Numbered from the stretch's first letter, positions 33,477-42,686 are shown. The stretch: 64,000 nt of DNA from Hallerella sp963656065 (GCA_963656065.1 CAVKGV010000009.1:43177-107176), one strand, 5' to 3'. Notes: generated from the letters alone by a model not told the origin. Numbers and translations: made by a program.

Positions 33477-35201
33477 CTAGACGATGAAGCGCGGATAGCG
33501 CCAGGTGCAATCCTTGGCGGGCTTTGGGGCGAAGTTCCTAAATTCTCCGCGAAGGCTGAACAGGTCGGGTGAACCGCTTATCGGAGAAAGGATGATTCGG
33601 GAATCCGCATGGGATTCGAGCTCCGGGTATTCTCCGGGGTTCGTTGCGGCGATGACCGCGGAACCGGTGAGAGAAATCAGCACCTCGACCATCTGGAGGA
33701 GGGCCTTTTCCGGCGGAATGTTGTTGCGCACCGCTTTCGGGTTGTGGAGGACTGCGGAAATCGGGTCGATGATGATTGCCGCATAGTCGTGTTCTTCCAA
33801 CTTCTTGGCTCCTTTGACCCGCTTGGCGATATATTGCGCCATTTCTAGCGGGGAAAGGGCGATGCCGCGGAGGTTCAAGAAACCGAATGCGGGAATCGAA
33901 GCGGAAAGCCCGCGGTCCGCGGCGACTGCGAACAGCCTGTTCAGGAAGGCGGAACGGGTGCTTTCGAAATTGACGAAAAGGACATCGGACCTGTGCGTCG
34001 AAGTGAACAGCCAATCTTCTCCGTGGGAAATCGAAACGGCGAGGTCCATCAGGGCGAATGATTTTCCTGTCTTTGGCGGTGCCGTGAGAAGTAAGAATTC
34101 TCCGGTTTCAAGCGTCCCGTCGATCAGGAGCCTGTCCTTTTTCGGAGCGTCCTCGCTGTCGCTTGCAAGTTCGATGAGAGGCTTTCCGTCCAGGCAGAAT
34201 TCCACCCAGGTCTGCCAATCCTCGAAAGACTTTGAGCCTTGTTCGAGTCCGATTAGATATTGCTGTTTCCCGTTGCGGAGAACTCCCGGCATCCGGACCA
34301 TCTGTCCGGGATTTGCATTCGACGAATCGATTTTGAATCCCTGTGAATCCAGAGTCTTGAACAGGTACTCGACGCGGGAATCGTATTCTTCGCGGTTCTT
34401 CGCATGGATCTTGATCCAGGCCTGGACGGAATTCGCCCCGGTGCTGACAAGTGCCGCACACGGAAGGTTCAGGGCTTTGTAGTAGGCGAGCTGTTTTGCC
34501 AAACTGAAGTTCGGGTTGTCAACGACCGCATAACGGAAACGGAACGATTCGTCGCTTTCGTCGGCGCTCTTGACCGGGTTGATGCAGACAAGCGCTCCGT
34601 CTGGACCGTCTAGGGACTTCATCGTTTTCTTGATGCCGTCAGCCTGTTTTAGAATTTCTTCAACCGACTGGGTTTGCGTCTCGGATGTGTTGGACTTTTT
34701 AAATTCGATGAATTCTTCTGGCTTGAACAGCGCACCTAGAAGTTTTGCGAAATCCAGTCTCCAGTCGGGAGTCGGCCATGGGATGTTGAGCGCTTCCGGG
34801 TCTATCCGGTGGTTTTGCAAAAGTTCGAGAGCTTGGGCGTCTAGGCCCATGGCGAGAACCTGTTCTAAGGAAATGGCTCCCGAAATAATCGGTTGGACGG
34901 GAGCTTTGATCGTGTCTGCCTGTTGCGGAGCCTGCTGCCCGTTTTCGGATTCTTTGTCCTGCGGCTTTTCACGGTTTCGTTCGCGCTTCTCCGCTGCGTA
35001 GGCTCTTCGGATGATAGCGTCGGAATCTTCTTCGGAAAGTCCTTCGTCTTTTGCGTGTTCGCCTAGCTGGAATGTCGCTTCCATATAGGTCATTCCGCTT
35101 TTTTCGGCGGCTTCGGCAGCTCGGAAAAGCTCGCTCTTCAGTTCTTCGGGCTTGTGCTTGCTGCTTAAAAACAGGTTGATGATTTGACGCGGACTATCCA
35201 T
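33477..35201 (-). CDS. AEP-primase-like and RepA-type RecA-fold ATPase fusion
   Basis: A 574-residue protein. An acidic helical N-terminal region (about 1-130) precedes a domain (about 190-325) resembling the archaeo-eukaryotic primases of plasmids and phages (AALVSTGANSVQAWIKI, then SNANPGQMVRMPGVLRNG). The metal-binding acids and the histidine of the SGxxxH motif are not intact: glutamine stands in its place. The C-terminal half (about 360-574) is a RepA-like RecA ATPase with Walker A TAPPKTGKS and Walker B AAIIIDPISAVL. Such pairs replicate mobile elements, but no phage or plasmid genes surround it. A TATATT box 9 nt before the ATG suggests leaderless expression. Confidence 0.75.
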   Translation of the reverse strand: MDSPRQIINLFLSSKHKPEELKSELFRAAEAAEKSGMTYMEATFQLGEHAKDEGLSEEDSDAIIRRAYAAEKRERNREKPQDKESENGQQAPQQADTIKAPVQPIISGAISLEQVLAMGLDAQALELLQNHRIDPEALNIPWPTPDWRLDFAKLLGALFKPEEFIEFKKSNTSETQTQSVEEILKQADGIKKTMKSLDGPDGALVCINPVKSADESDESFRFRYAVVDNPNFSLAKQLAYYKALNLPCAALVSTGANSVQAWIKIHAKNREEYDSRVEYLFKTLDSQGFKIDSSNANPGQMVRMPGVLRNGKQQYLIGLEQGSKSFEDWQTWVEFCLDGKPLIELASDSEDAPKKDRLLIDGTLETGEFLLLTAPPKTGKSFALMDLAVSISHGEDWLFTSTHRSDVLFVNFESTRSAFLNRLFAVAADRGLSASIPAFGFLNLRGIALSPLEMAQYIAKRVKGAKKLEEHDYAAIIIDPISAVLHNPKAVRNNIPPEKALLQMVEVLISLTGSAVIAATNPGEYPELESHADSRIILSPISGSPDLFSLRGEFRNFAPKPAKDCTWRYPRFIV

Positions 35202-35210
35202 ATAGAGAGA

Positions 35211-35216
35211 AATATA
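35211..35216 (-). promoter_or_regulatory. -10-like box of the primase/RepA-like gene (leaderless)
   Basis: TATATT on the minus strand ends 9 nt before the ATG at 35201. No ribosome-binding site is seen. Confidence 0.45.
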
Positions 35217-35252
35217 ATTTTATTCGGCGTCGTATGGAACTTTTTGACGATT

Positions 35253-36614
35253 TTAGCGTGTCACATTGCGTATCCAGCGTTTACGTTCGATTCGCCATAT
35301 CAGGATGGGCAATTTGACTATTTCGTCCGAACGAAGCATCAAAAAAACGAGCGGAAAGGAAAGTTCCCAGCGAAAACCGGCCAGGTAGCCGAGCGGAATG
35401 GAAAAAAGCCAAAGGCTTCCGAGATCGAGAAGGGATGTGAAAACGGTATCGCCTCCGGCTCGCAGGATGCCGATGACTGCAGGTGACGTATAGGAGTGGA
35501 GAATTATCATGACGCATTGGATGCAGATAAATGTCTTCGCCAGTTGAACCGTTTCTTCCGGAATTTCGTACAAAGTAAGAATCGAACCCTTTGATATGAA
35601 GAGAATGGACGAAGCGACGATTCCGACGAAAACGCCTGCGAGTAGAAGGGTGTTGGCATAACGCTTGGCATCGCCTAGATTTCCGCCGCCGAGCCTGTTT
35701 CCGATGATCGGTGCGGATGCCCCGGCGACTCCGAAGATGAAGACAAGCGCCACTTGCTGGAGCGTTCCTACGATGCTTGCCGCGGCAATAATTGTCGAGT
35801 TCAGATGCCCGAGAACGACAGATTGGGCCGCCACGCCGACGGACCATCCTGTCTCGTTGACGATGACCGGTAGGCTGTAGCGGAGAAAATCCCTGAAAAG
35901 CGGAATGTCAAAATGGAAGAGATTTTTAAAGCGAAAATTCAGATGCCTTTCCATGAAGCGTACATAGAAAACAAGGGCAAAACATTCGAGCGCTCTTGCG
36001 ATGAGCGTGGCGATGGCCGCTCCGCGGACGCCTAGGGCGGGGAAGCCGCAGTGGCCGAAAATCAGGATCCAGTTGAGGACGATGTTTAAAATGAACGCTC
36101 CGGAAGTAACGATAAGTCCCGCCTTGACTTCGCGCGTGCTGCGCATGAGCATGATGAGCGTGTTGCTGAATCCGAAGAAGAAGTAGGTGAATCCCTGGAT
36201 TTTCAGATATTCCGCCCCGATATCGACAAGTTCGGGGATGTTCGTAAAAATCCGCATGACTTCGTGCGGGAAAACCGTAGTGAAAAATCCGAACAGGAAA
36301 GAAACAAGCGTTCCTATGCAGAGCGTGATGGAAACGAGTTTCTGGATGCTTTCGGAATCGTGCTTCCCGTAATACTGCGCAACGAGAACGCCCCCGCCGC
36401 TTGCAATCCCGAACGAAACCAGCGAAAAGACGAAGAACGGTTGGCCTGCAAGAGTTACCGCTCCGAGAGCCGCTTCGGAAATGCTTCCGACCATGATGTT
36501 GTCGGCAAGCGAAAGGGAAAATTTGATAAGGTCCTGTAGGGCAATCGGAAGCGCAAGCCCGACAAGAACTTTGAAAAAATGCGGTTCCAGGATGAATTTC
36601 TCGGCGAGCTTCAT
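35253..36614 (-). CDS. MATE family efflux transporter
   Basis: A 453-residue multidrug and toxin extrusion type antiporter with about twelve hydrophobic helices. The first repeat begins FKVLVGLALPIALQDLIKF...ADNIMVG, and the second contains GNRLGGGNLGDAKRYANTLLLAG, the usual MATE landmark. It should export cationic drugs or metabolites using a sodium or proton gradient. The start shares a TGATG with the XPB-type helicase stop, so the two are translationally coupled. No regulator adjoins it. Confidence 0.93.
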   Translation of the reverse strand: MKLAEKFILEPHFFKVLVGLALPIALQDLIKFSLSLADNIMVGSISEAALGAVTLAGQPFFVFSLVSFGIASGGGVLVAQYYGKHDSESIQKLVSITLCIGTLVSFLFGFFTTVFPHEVMRIFTNIPELVDIGAEYLKIQGFTYFFFGFSNTLIMLMRSTREVKAGLIVTSGAFILNIVLNWILIFGHCGFPALGVRGAAIATLIARALECFALVFYVRFMERHLNFRFKNLFHFDIPLFRDFLRYSLPVIVNETGWSVGVAAQSVVLGHLNSTIIAAASIVGTLQQVALVFIFGVAGASAPIIGNRLGGGNLGDAKRYANTLLLAGVFVGIVASSILFISKGSILTLYEIPEETVQLAKTFICIQCVMIILHSYTSPAVIGILRAGGDTVFTSLLDLGSLWLFSIPLGYLAGFRWELSFPLVFLMLRSDEIVKLPILIWRIERKRWIRNVTR

Positions 36615-38356
36615 CACACTCCCGCGGGAACGATTTCTCCGCCTGAATAGTTGAGGATTTTGTAGGCGTATCCCTGTTCGGTGAGGAACAGCTGCCTGTT
36701 CATGGCAAATTCCTGTTCCTTGGAATCCTTGGTCACCAGTGAGAAAAAGTGCGCCGGGCGACCGTCTTCCTTGGGGCGCAGGACGCGTCCGAGTCTCTGG
36801 GCTTCTTCCTGCCGGCTTCCGAATGTGCCCGAAATCTGGATGAGGATGCTCGCATCAGGAAGGTCTATCGCAAAGTTTCCCACTTTGGAAATCATGAGGT
36901 TGCGGAGCGTTCCCTTGCGGAAATCTCCGTAGAGTCTATCTCGCTCCTTGTTCGGCGTTTTTCCCGTGATCAGCGGAATTTCAAGCTTTTCGGAGAGCTT
37001 TTGCAACTGGTCAATGTATTGCCCGATGATTAAGATGCGGTCTTCCGGCTCGTTATATGTTTCAATGAGCTTTTTGACGACGTCGTCTTTTTGCGGGCTG
37101 GTGCTCGCTATCGTGATTTTATCGCGTGTCTGGGCGAGCGCATACTGCATTTTCTGCTCGGCGGTCATGACGACGCGGATTTCGCTGCAGTCCGCCGTTG
37201 CTATCCAGCCCTGCGATTCGAGAATTTTCCAGGGGAGGTCGAACTTTTTCGGACCGATAAGCGAGAACACTTCGGTCTCCTTGCCGTCTTCGCGGACAAG
37301 CGTTGCCGTAAGGCCTAGCCGGCGCGTCGCCTGCATTTCCGCACTGAAACGGAAAACGGGAGCGGGCAGAAGGTGGACTTCGTCGTAGATCATCAGTCCC
37401 CACTTGTGTTCGCTGAACAGCGGGAAGTTGACTAGTGGCTTGTCGTCTGCTTCGCTCTTTTTTCCGTCTTCCGATTCTTCGCCTTTTTTGACCCGCTTTC
37501 TCTGTGTCAGGATCTGGTAAGTTGCGACGGTGACGGGACCGATTTCCTTGACATCGCCCGAATATTCCTTTACCTGGTCTGCGGTGAGCGTTGTCTTGTC
37601 GAGAAGTTCGCGGATCCATTGCCTTGCCGCGGAAATGTTCGGGGTGAGGATGAGCGTCCGTGTCTTCATCAGGGCCATCGTCGCCATGCCGATAAGCGTC
37701 TTGCCCGATCCGCACGGGAGGACGATGACGCCCGAACCGCCTTTTTCGGAACCGGACGCGTAGAAAATCTGGGAAGCGTCTTTCTGGTAGCTTCTGAGCT
37801 CAAGATTTTTTCCGCTCAGGGTTACTTTTCGAAGTTCGATGGGGAGCGGGTCCCCGGAAACGTAGCCGGCGATATCCTCGACGGGAAATCCGTTCAGCGT
37901 GAGCGTCATCTTGAGAATGCCGCGCTTGTTCGGATCGACAATCGCTTTCGTATCGCCGTCAAATTTCACCAGGCAACTGGCGACATTCGGCAGCTTGCAG
38001 ACTTCCTTGAATAGAGCCGCATCGGTTGATTCCAGGCAAAGGTCCTGTCCGTCCTTGACGAGCTTGAGCATTCCGTAGCGGCCCATGTAGTCATGGATTT
38101 CCGTCGCAACGGTTTCCGGTACGGGATATTTTCCCTGGTCTTCAAGGCAGCGGACGACATCGTCGGCGGTAAGGCCTGTCGATGCGGCGTTCCACAGGGA
38201 AAGGTGCGAAATGCGGTATGTGTGCAAGTGCTCCGGGCTTTTGACCAGTTCGGTAAACGGGGCGATTGCGTCTCGGGCCTCAATGTAGTGCTTGTTGTGC
38301 ACTTCGACGAGGATTTCCATATTGCTTTGAACGATGATTGCGCCTTCGGGATTCAT
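36614..38356 (-). CDS. XPB/Rad25-type DNA repair helicase
   Basis: About 580 residues. The N-terminal damage-recognition-like region (starting around IIVQSNMEILVEVHNKHYIEARD, with HTYRISHLSLWNAAS) is typical of bacterial XPB proteins. It is followed by SF2 helicase motifs: Walker A LPCGSGKTLIGM, DEAH-type box DEVH in IYDEVHLLPAP, and motif VI in QEEAQRLGRVLRPK. The two RecA lobes are complete. It probably unwinds DNA during repair. The ATG at 38356 lies 8 nt after a TAAATA box and begins where homologues begin. An ATG at 38365 would add three residues, and the longer frame runs into the tRNA. It is coupled to MATE downstream. Confidence 0.9.
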   Translation of the reverse strand: MNPEGAIIVQSNMEILVEVHNKHYIEARDAIAPFTELVKSPEHLHTYRISHLSLWNAASTGLTADDVVRCLEDQGKYPVPETVATEIHDYMGRYGMLKLVKDGQDLCLESTDAALFKEVCKLPNVASCLVKFDGDTKAIVDPNKRGILKMTLTLNGFPVEDIAGYVSGDPLPIELRKVTLSGKNLELRSYQKDASQIFYASGSEKGGSGVIVLPCGSGKTLIGMATMALMKTRTLILTPNISAARQWIRELLDKTTLTADQVKEYSGDVKEIGPVTVATYQILTQRKRVKKGEESEDGKKSEADDKPLVNFPLFSEHKWGLMIYDEVHLLPAPVFRFSAEMQATRRLGLTATLVREDGKETEVFSLIGPKKFDLPWKILESQGWIATADCSEIRVVMTAEQKMQYALAQTRDKITIASTSPQKDDVVKKLIETYNEPEDRILIIGQYIDQLQKLSEKLEIPLITGKTPNKERDRLYGDFRKGTLRNLMISKVGNFAIDLPDASILIQISGTFGSRQEEAQRLGRVLRPKEDGRPAHFFSLVTKDSKEQEFAMNRQLFLTEQGYAYKILNYSGGEIVPAGV

Positions 38357-38404
38357 AGCCGCCATATTTAAAAAATTATGGGGCGATTGGCGAAAAAAAT
38401 CCAC

Positions 38405-38435
38405 ACAAAAAAACCGGATTCTTTCGAATCCGGTT
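38405..38435 (-). terminator. Terminator of tRNA-Thr
   Basis: The stem AACCGGATTC / GAATCCGGTT (10 bp) has loop TTTC. On the minus strand it is followed by seven T. It ends the tRNA transcript before the XPB gene. Confidence 0.92.
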
Positions 38436-38439
38436 AAAG

Positions 38440-38512
38440 AGCCACCCAACAGATTTGAACTGTCGACCTGCTGATTACGAATCAGCTGCTCTACCAGCTG
38501 AGCTAGAGTGGC
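38440..38512 (-). tRNA. tRNA-Thr (anticodon CGT)
   Basis: A 73-nt cloverleaf on the minus strand. The acceptor arms are GCCACTC and GGGTGGC, the D-arm is GCTC...GAGC, and the anticodon arm is GCTGA TTCGTAA TCAGC with CGT at 34-36. The T-arm is GACAG TTCAAAT CTGTT. The 3' CCA is not encoded. It reads ACG codons. Confidence 0.96.
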
Positions 38513-38589
38513 ATCGCGAAACCAAATGTAACAAATATTTTGAAAAATTTCTATATTAAACCCAAAATTTTTTTCAAGGACCCAAAAAT

Positions 38590-39303
38590 ATGGCTTCTAA
38601 AATGCCGAATAACATGCCGAATGGCGGAAATTCCGCCGGGAATTCGGAGATGAAGGAATTTTTTATCCAGCATGGAATGGTTGTTGGTGTCATTTTCCTT
38701 GTCGTAGTCATCGCCGTGATCGTGCTGGTTCGCTTTCACGGTTCGAGGACCCAGGCGAATGTGGCGCAGGCGGAACTTTTAGGTCCGGCCCTCGCCTATG
38801 AATATACGGGTAAAAAAGACAGCGCGCTTTCGGAGTATGAACGTTTGCTCGCCGGAAACGAGTTGAGCGGAGGAACCCTTGCCAAGGCGGCTCTCCTTGC
38901 GGGGAATATCTATTTCCAGAACGGGGAATTCAATACCGCCGCGGTCCTTTACCAGAAAGCGCTTGACAATGCGGGATCGTTGCCGCTCGTTCGGGGCGGT
39001 GCGATGCACGGACAGGCTGCTGTCGCCATCGAAAACAAGGATTACGCCGCCGCGGTGACTCTTCTTGAAAAATTCATCGCCGAGTTTGGAAAGCGGACCG
39101 GAGACTTGGAAGACCGTTACGAAAAGGTTGAACCCGCGGATCCTGTCCCGACGGTAGCCGATGCGCTCTGGAAGCTTTCGCTGGTATATAGCCAGATGGG
39201 ATTCCCGGACAAGGCCAAGGCGACCGCCGAAAAGCTGCTCAAGAAATACGGCGACAACCAGTTTTATGTGGATCGCGCAAAGAAGCTGATTGCCACCCTC
39301 TGA
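38590..39303 (+). CDS. Membrane-anchored TPR protein (YfgM/BamD-like layout)
   Basis: A 237-residue protein with an Asn/Pro-rich cytoplasmic N-terminus, one transmembrane helix (about 29-49, VVGVIFLVVVIAVIVLV) and a periplasmic region of tetratricopeptide-like repeats: ALAYEYTGKKDSALSEYERLL, AGNIYFQNGEFNTAAVLYQKAL, AVAIENKDYAAAVTLLEKFI, and KLSLVYSQMGFPDKAKATAEKLL. The layout resembles YfgM, which works with periplasmic chaperones, but sequence alone cannot prove this. An AAGGA about 10 nt upstream of the ATG gives a modest ribosome-binding site, and TATATT lies at 38552-38557. A terminator follows. Confidence 0.83.
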   Translation: MASKMPNNMPNGGNSAGNSEMKEFFIQHGMVVGVIFLVVVIAVIVLVRFHGSRTQANVAQAELLGPALAYEYTGKKDSALSEYERLLAGNELSGGTLAKAALLAGNIYFQNGEFNTAAVLYQKALDNAGSLPLVRGGAMHGQAAVAIENKDYAAAVTLLEKFIAEFGKRTGDLEDRYEKVEPADPVPTVADALWKLSLVYSQMGFPDKAKATAEKLLKKYGDNQFYVDRAKKLIATL

Positions 39304-39323
39304 TTTTGCTTCTTGGATTTTCG

Positions 39324-39354
39324 AAAAGTTCGCTTTTGCCGGCGGACTTTTTTT
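39324..39354 (+). terminator. Terminator after the TPR gene
   Basis: The stem AAGTTCGC (39326-39333) pairs with GCGGACTT (39342-39349), including one G:T pair. It has an 8-nt loop and ends in a run of seven T. Confidence 0.82.
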
Positions 39355-39525
39355 GTGCGTGGAAAGTTTCGGAAAAAGACTTTTTTGAAATTTGACAAAT
39401 ATGTTGTAAATGAAACTCCTCGGACTGGAACCGGCGGTCGAAGTCGAAAAAACTTTCCGCGTTTTCCGGATGAAATTTTGATTCACATTTTAAATTTTCC
39501 AGGCAAATCAATATCGGAGAATTCT

Positions 39526-40761
39526 ATGGAAGACTATATCCAGAACCTGTTTGCGGAACGCATCGGCGGAAGTTCCTTCGGAAAGGGAACCGTCCTCTAC
39601 AAGTTTGAAAAAATCAAGCGGGCTCGTCGCGAAGCGGAAAAGGCGCATCCCGAAACGCCGATTATCGATATGGGTGTCGGAGAACCGGACTGGATGGCGG
39701 ATCCGTCTGTCGTAAAAAGGCTTGCCCAGGAAGCGGAAAAATGGGAAAATCGCGGCTATGCGGACAACGGAATTTTGCCGTTCCAGGAAGCGGCTGCGAA
39801 ATACATGGAATCCGTTTTCGGCGTTCGCGGCCTCGATGCGCAGAATGAAATCTGCCACAGTATCGGTTCGAAGCCGGCTCTTGCAATGCTTCCGCAGGCC
39901 TTTATCAATCCGGGCGATGTGTCTATCGTGACCGTTCCCGGGTATGGGGTTCTCGGAACGATGACCCGCTTTCTCGGCGGGGAAGTCTATCCGCTTCCGC
40001 TGCTTCCCGAAAACGATTTTTTGCCGGATCTGTCAAGCGTTCCCGCGGACATAGCGAAACGGGCGAAACTTCTCTACATCAATTACCCGAACAATCCGAC
40101 GGGTGCCGTAGCGACTCCCGAATTTTTTGAAAAAGTCGTCGATTTTGCCCGGAAAAACCATGTTATCGTCGTTTCTGATGCGGCCTATGCGGCTCTGACT
40201 TTTGACGGTTACGCTCCGCTCAGCTTCCTTTCCGTTCCCGGGGCAAAGGACGTCGGCGTGGAAATCCAGTCCCTTTCGAAGGCGTTCAACATGACGGGCT
40301 GGCGTCTGGGATTTGTCGCGGGGAACGAGAAAGTCGTGAAAGGCTTTGCGTGTGTCAAGGACAACAACGATTCGGGACAGTTCAAGGCTATCCAGTATGC
40401 CGGCGTAGAAGCGCTTTCGACTCCGTCGATTACGGAGAGGACCGTGGCGAAGTATTCTAGGCGGCATGACAGGTTGGTCAAGGCGCTTTCCGACGTCGGA
40501 TTCAAAGTGAAAAAGCCGAAGGGAAGTTTTTACCTCTATGCGCAGGCTCCTAAAGGAATCGATGGCGGTGAAAAATTTTCGAGCGCGGAGGATTTTTCGC
40601 AGTGGCTGATTCGGGAGAAACAGATTTCGACGGTCCCTTGGGACGATGCGGGACACTTTATCCGTTTCAGCGTCACTTTCACCGCGGATTCGGAAGCTTC
40701 GGAAGTCGCCCTGATGGATGAAATCAAGCGCAGGCTTTCGGACGTGAAATTCGTCTGGTAG
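39526..40761 (+). CDS. dapL: LL-diaminopimelate aminotransferase-like PLP enzyme
   Basis: A 411-residue fold-type I aminotransferase. The pyridoxal-phosphate lysine is in SLSKAFNMTGWR. NYPNNPTGAV, SDAAYAAL and the carboxylate-binding arginine near FIRFSVTF are all conserved. The GVGEPDW opening and GYADNGILPFQEAAAKY match the DapL branch, which makes LL-diaminopimelate from tetrahydrodipicolinate in one step for lysine and cell-wall synthesis. Alanine or aspartate aminotransferase activity is a possible alternative. The ATG at 39526 has GGAG six nt upstream; the open frame extends further 5' but only across a terminator. It stands alone, 18 nt from a convergent thioredoxin gene. Confidence 0.8.
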   Translation: MEDYIQNLFAERIGGSSFGKGTVLYKFEKIKRARREAEKAHPETPIIDMGVGEPDWMADPSVVKRLAQEAEKWENRGYADNGILPFQEAAAKYMESVFGVRGLDAQNEICHSIGSKPALAMLPQAFINPGDVSIVTVPGYGVLGTMTRFLGGEVYPLPLLPENDFLPDLSSVPADIAKRAKLLYINYPNNPTGAVATPEFFEKVVDFARKNHVIVVSDAAYAALTFDGYAPLSFLSVPGAKDVGVEIQSLSKAFNMTGWRLGFVAGNEKVVKGFACVKDNNDSGQFKAIQYAGVEALSTPSITERTVAKYSRRHDRLVKALSDVGFKVKKPKGSFYLYAQAPKGIDGGEKFSSAEDFSQWLIREKQISTVPWDDAGHFIRFSVTFTADSEASEVALMDEIKRRLSDVKFVW

Positions 40762-40779
40762 CGAAAAGTTGTGGAAAAT

Positions 40780-41319
40780 TCAGGGGAACATCGTCTTCAA
40801 AAGAGAATCGATCTGTTCAAAGTGCTTTTTGGACAGGTCGCCGAAGCGGTAGAAAGTCCCGTCCTTGTTTACGATGAAGACGACGGGAACGTAACCTGTT
40901 CCGTAAGCGGGACCGAACTTGGCGTTTACGTCCTGGAAAATGGGGAATGTCGCATTGAACTGGTCGATGAACAGGCGCACATCGTTCTTCTTGATTCCGC
41001 CGCCGATTGAAATTCCGATGCCCGTCAGCCCTTTCGGCTCGTACTTCTTGATGAGCGCTTGCATTTCAGGGAAGCTCGCTTGGCAATGCGGGCATTTCGG
41101 GCTGAAGTAATAAATGATAAGAGGCTTGCCGCTGAAATGGGCGAAGAGCATTCCCGGATCGTTTACTCCGGCGAGTGTCTGCATAAAATCGATTTTTATC
41201 GGGGTTCCCGTGGAATCCTGCTGCAGGGTCGGAGGCTCTTGCTTGGGAACATCGTTCTGCCCGAAAGCAAACATGGAAAAAAATGCAACCAGCGCAATCG
41301 CTTTTACCGGGAAACGCAT
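40780..41319 (-). CDS. TlpA/ResA-like periplasmic thioredoxin
   Basis: A 179-residue protein with a signal peptide (about 1-20, ending FAFGQ) and a thioredoxin fold. The redox motif is C-P-H-C in YYFSPKCPHCQASFPEM, and the cis-proline region appears as GTGYVPVVFIVNKDG. Proteins of this type reduce or oxidise periplasmic disulfides, often for cytochrome maturation. No cytochrome genes are adjacent. The ATG is preceded by AGGAG at good spacing, with TATATT further upstream (about 41346-41351 on the minus strand). Confidence 0.88.
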   Translation of the reverse strand: MRFPVKAIALVAFFSMFAFGQNDVPKQEPPTLQQDSTGTPIKIDFMQTLAGVNDPGMLFAHFSGKPLIIYYFSPKCPHCQASFPEMQALIKKYEPKGLTGIGISIGGGIKKNDVRLFIDQFNATFPIFQDVNAKFGPAYGTGYVPVVFIVNKDGTFYRFGDLSKKHFEQIDSLLKTMFP

Positions 41320-41375
41320 TCAAAACTCCTATTCAGAACGGATTTTAAAATATAAAATGGCACTATGAAAGTCAA

Positions 41376-42674
41376 TCAGGGTTTTAGCCGGTGGGGAAGT
41401 CGTGGAAATGCGCCCGTCTCCCGGACGTGGGGAAGGTTGCAGATCCAGGCGACGGTCCGTTCTAGGCCTAGCCCGAATCCTGCGTGGGGGACGGATCCAT
41501 AGCGACGAACGTCTAGGTACCAGGAATATGTTTCGGGCGAAAGTCCCTGCTTTTTGATTGACTCTTCGAGCGTCGCAAGGTCTTCTTCGCGCTGGCCGCC
41601 TCCGATGATTTCGCCGAAGCCTTCCGGGGCGAGAATGTCCATGTTGCGGACGACTTCTGGATTTTCCGCGTTGCGCTTCATGTAGAAAGGCTTGATTTCC
41701 GCGGGATAGTCATAGACGACGACGGGCCTTTCGAAATGCTTTCCGACGATGGTTTCGTCCGCTCCGCCGAAATCGTCTCCCCATTTGAACGAGGCTCCCG
41801 AATTCTGGATGATTTTTACAGCGTCTGTGTAGCTGATGCGGGCGAACGGTTCGTTCGCGGTAATTTCCAGCGCCTTGGTGTCGCGCTCGAGAATTTTCAG
41901 TTCCTGCGCGTTTTCAGCGAGAACTTTTTTGACGATTGCCTGTACAAGGCCTTCGGCGAGTTCGATATCCCCGTCGAGGTCCATGTAGGCGACTTCGGGT
42001 TCGACCATCCAGAATTCCGTCAGATGGCGTCTCGTGTTTGAATTTTCTGCGCGGAATGTCGGACCGAAACAGTAGGCTCTGCCGAAAGCCGCACAGGCCG
42101 CTTCCATGTAGAGCTGGCCGCTTTGCGAAAGATAGGCCGTGCTGTTGAAATAAGGCGTGCTGAATAGCGTGCTCGAACCTTCGCACTCGTTGGGTGTAAA
42201 GATCGGTGCATCGACGAGCGTGAAATCCCGGGAGTCAAAGTATTCGCGGATAGCCTGGACGATGTGATGCCGGATGGTGAGGATGGCGTGTTCGCGCGGA
42301 CTGCGGATCCACAGGTGGCGCAGGTCCATCAAAAAGTCCGTTCCGTGCTCCTTGGGGGAAATCGGGTAGTTTTCTGTCTTGGACACAAGCTCTACGTGGG
42401 AGGCGATGATTTCTACGCCCGACGGGGACTTGGGCTGCGAAACGACCTTTCCACGGATTCGGAGCGAGCTTTCCTGCGAAAGGCGCTTGATCAGATTGAA
42501 TTCCTCTTCGGGAACGTCATGGACACTGGCGACGACCTGGATGAATCCCGTGCCGTCCCGGAACTGGATAAAGCAGACCTTTCCGGAGCTTCGGACGCGT
42601 GTAACCCAGCCCGAAAGTTCGACTTCCTTGCCGATGAAATCGCCCAGATGGCGAATGTAAATCTTTTGGAGCAT
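41376..42674 (-). CDS. asnS: Asparagine--tRNA ligase
   Basis: A 432-residue class IIb synthetase that charges tRNA-Asn. The N-terminal OB-fold anticodon domain (about 1-100, VELSGWVTRVRSSGKVCFIQFRDG) is followed by the catalytic core. Motif 2 is in FGPTFRAENSNTRRHLTEFWMVEPE, and motif 3 in GFGLGLERTVAWICNL. The presence of N in RAENSNT and the overall fit favour AsnRS over AspRS. The ATG at 42674 follows TATTTT by 6 nt without a ribosome-binding site. An upstream extension toward tRNA-Gly is unsupported. Confidence 0.95.
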   Translation of the reverse strand: MLQKIYIRHLGDFIGKEVELSGWVTRVRSSGKVCFIQFRDGTGFIQVVASVHDVPEEEFNLIKRLSQESSLRIRGKVVSQPKSPSGVEIIASHVELVSKTENYPISPKEHGTDFLMDLRHLWIRSPREHAILTIRHHIVQAIREYFDSRDFTLVDAPIFTPNECEGSSTLFSTPYFNSTAYLSQSGQLYMEAACAAFGRAYCFGPTFRAENSNTRRHLTEFWMVEPEVAYMDLDGDIELAEGLVQAIVKKVLAENAQELKILERDTKALEITANEPFARISYTDAVKIIQNSGASFKWGDDFGGADETIVGKHFERPVVVYDYPAEIKPFYMKRNAENPEVVRNMDILAPEGFGEIIGGGQREEDLATLEESIKKQGLSPETYSWYLDVRRYGSVPHAGFGLGLERTVAWICNLPHVRETGAFPRLPHRLKP

Positions 42675-42680
42675 GCATCT

Positions 42681-42686
42681 AAAATA
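42681..42686 (-). promoter_or_regulatory. -10-like box of asnS (leaderless)
   Basis: TATTTT on the minus strand lies 6 nt before the asnS ATG, again with no ribosome-binding site. Confidence 0.4.

Noticed and set aside
38405..38435. Hairpin before the XPB gene as an attenuator
   Set aside because: It directly follows tRNA-Thr and is a perfect stem with a T tract; the XPB gene has its own start box after it. A tRNA terminator explains it fully.
39313..39525. N-terminal extension of the dapL frame
   Set aside because: It crosses a clear terminator, its sequence is not conserved-looking, and the ATG at 39526 has a good ribosome-binding site at the family's expected start.
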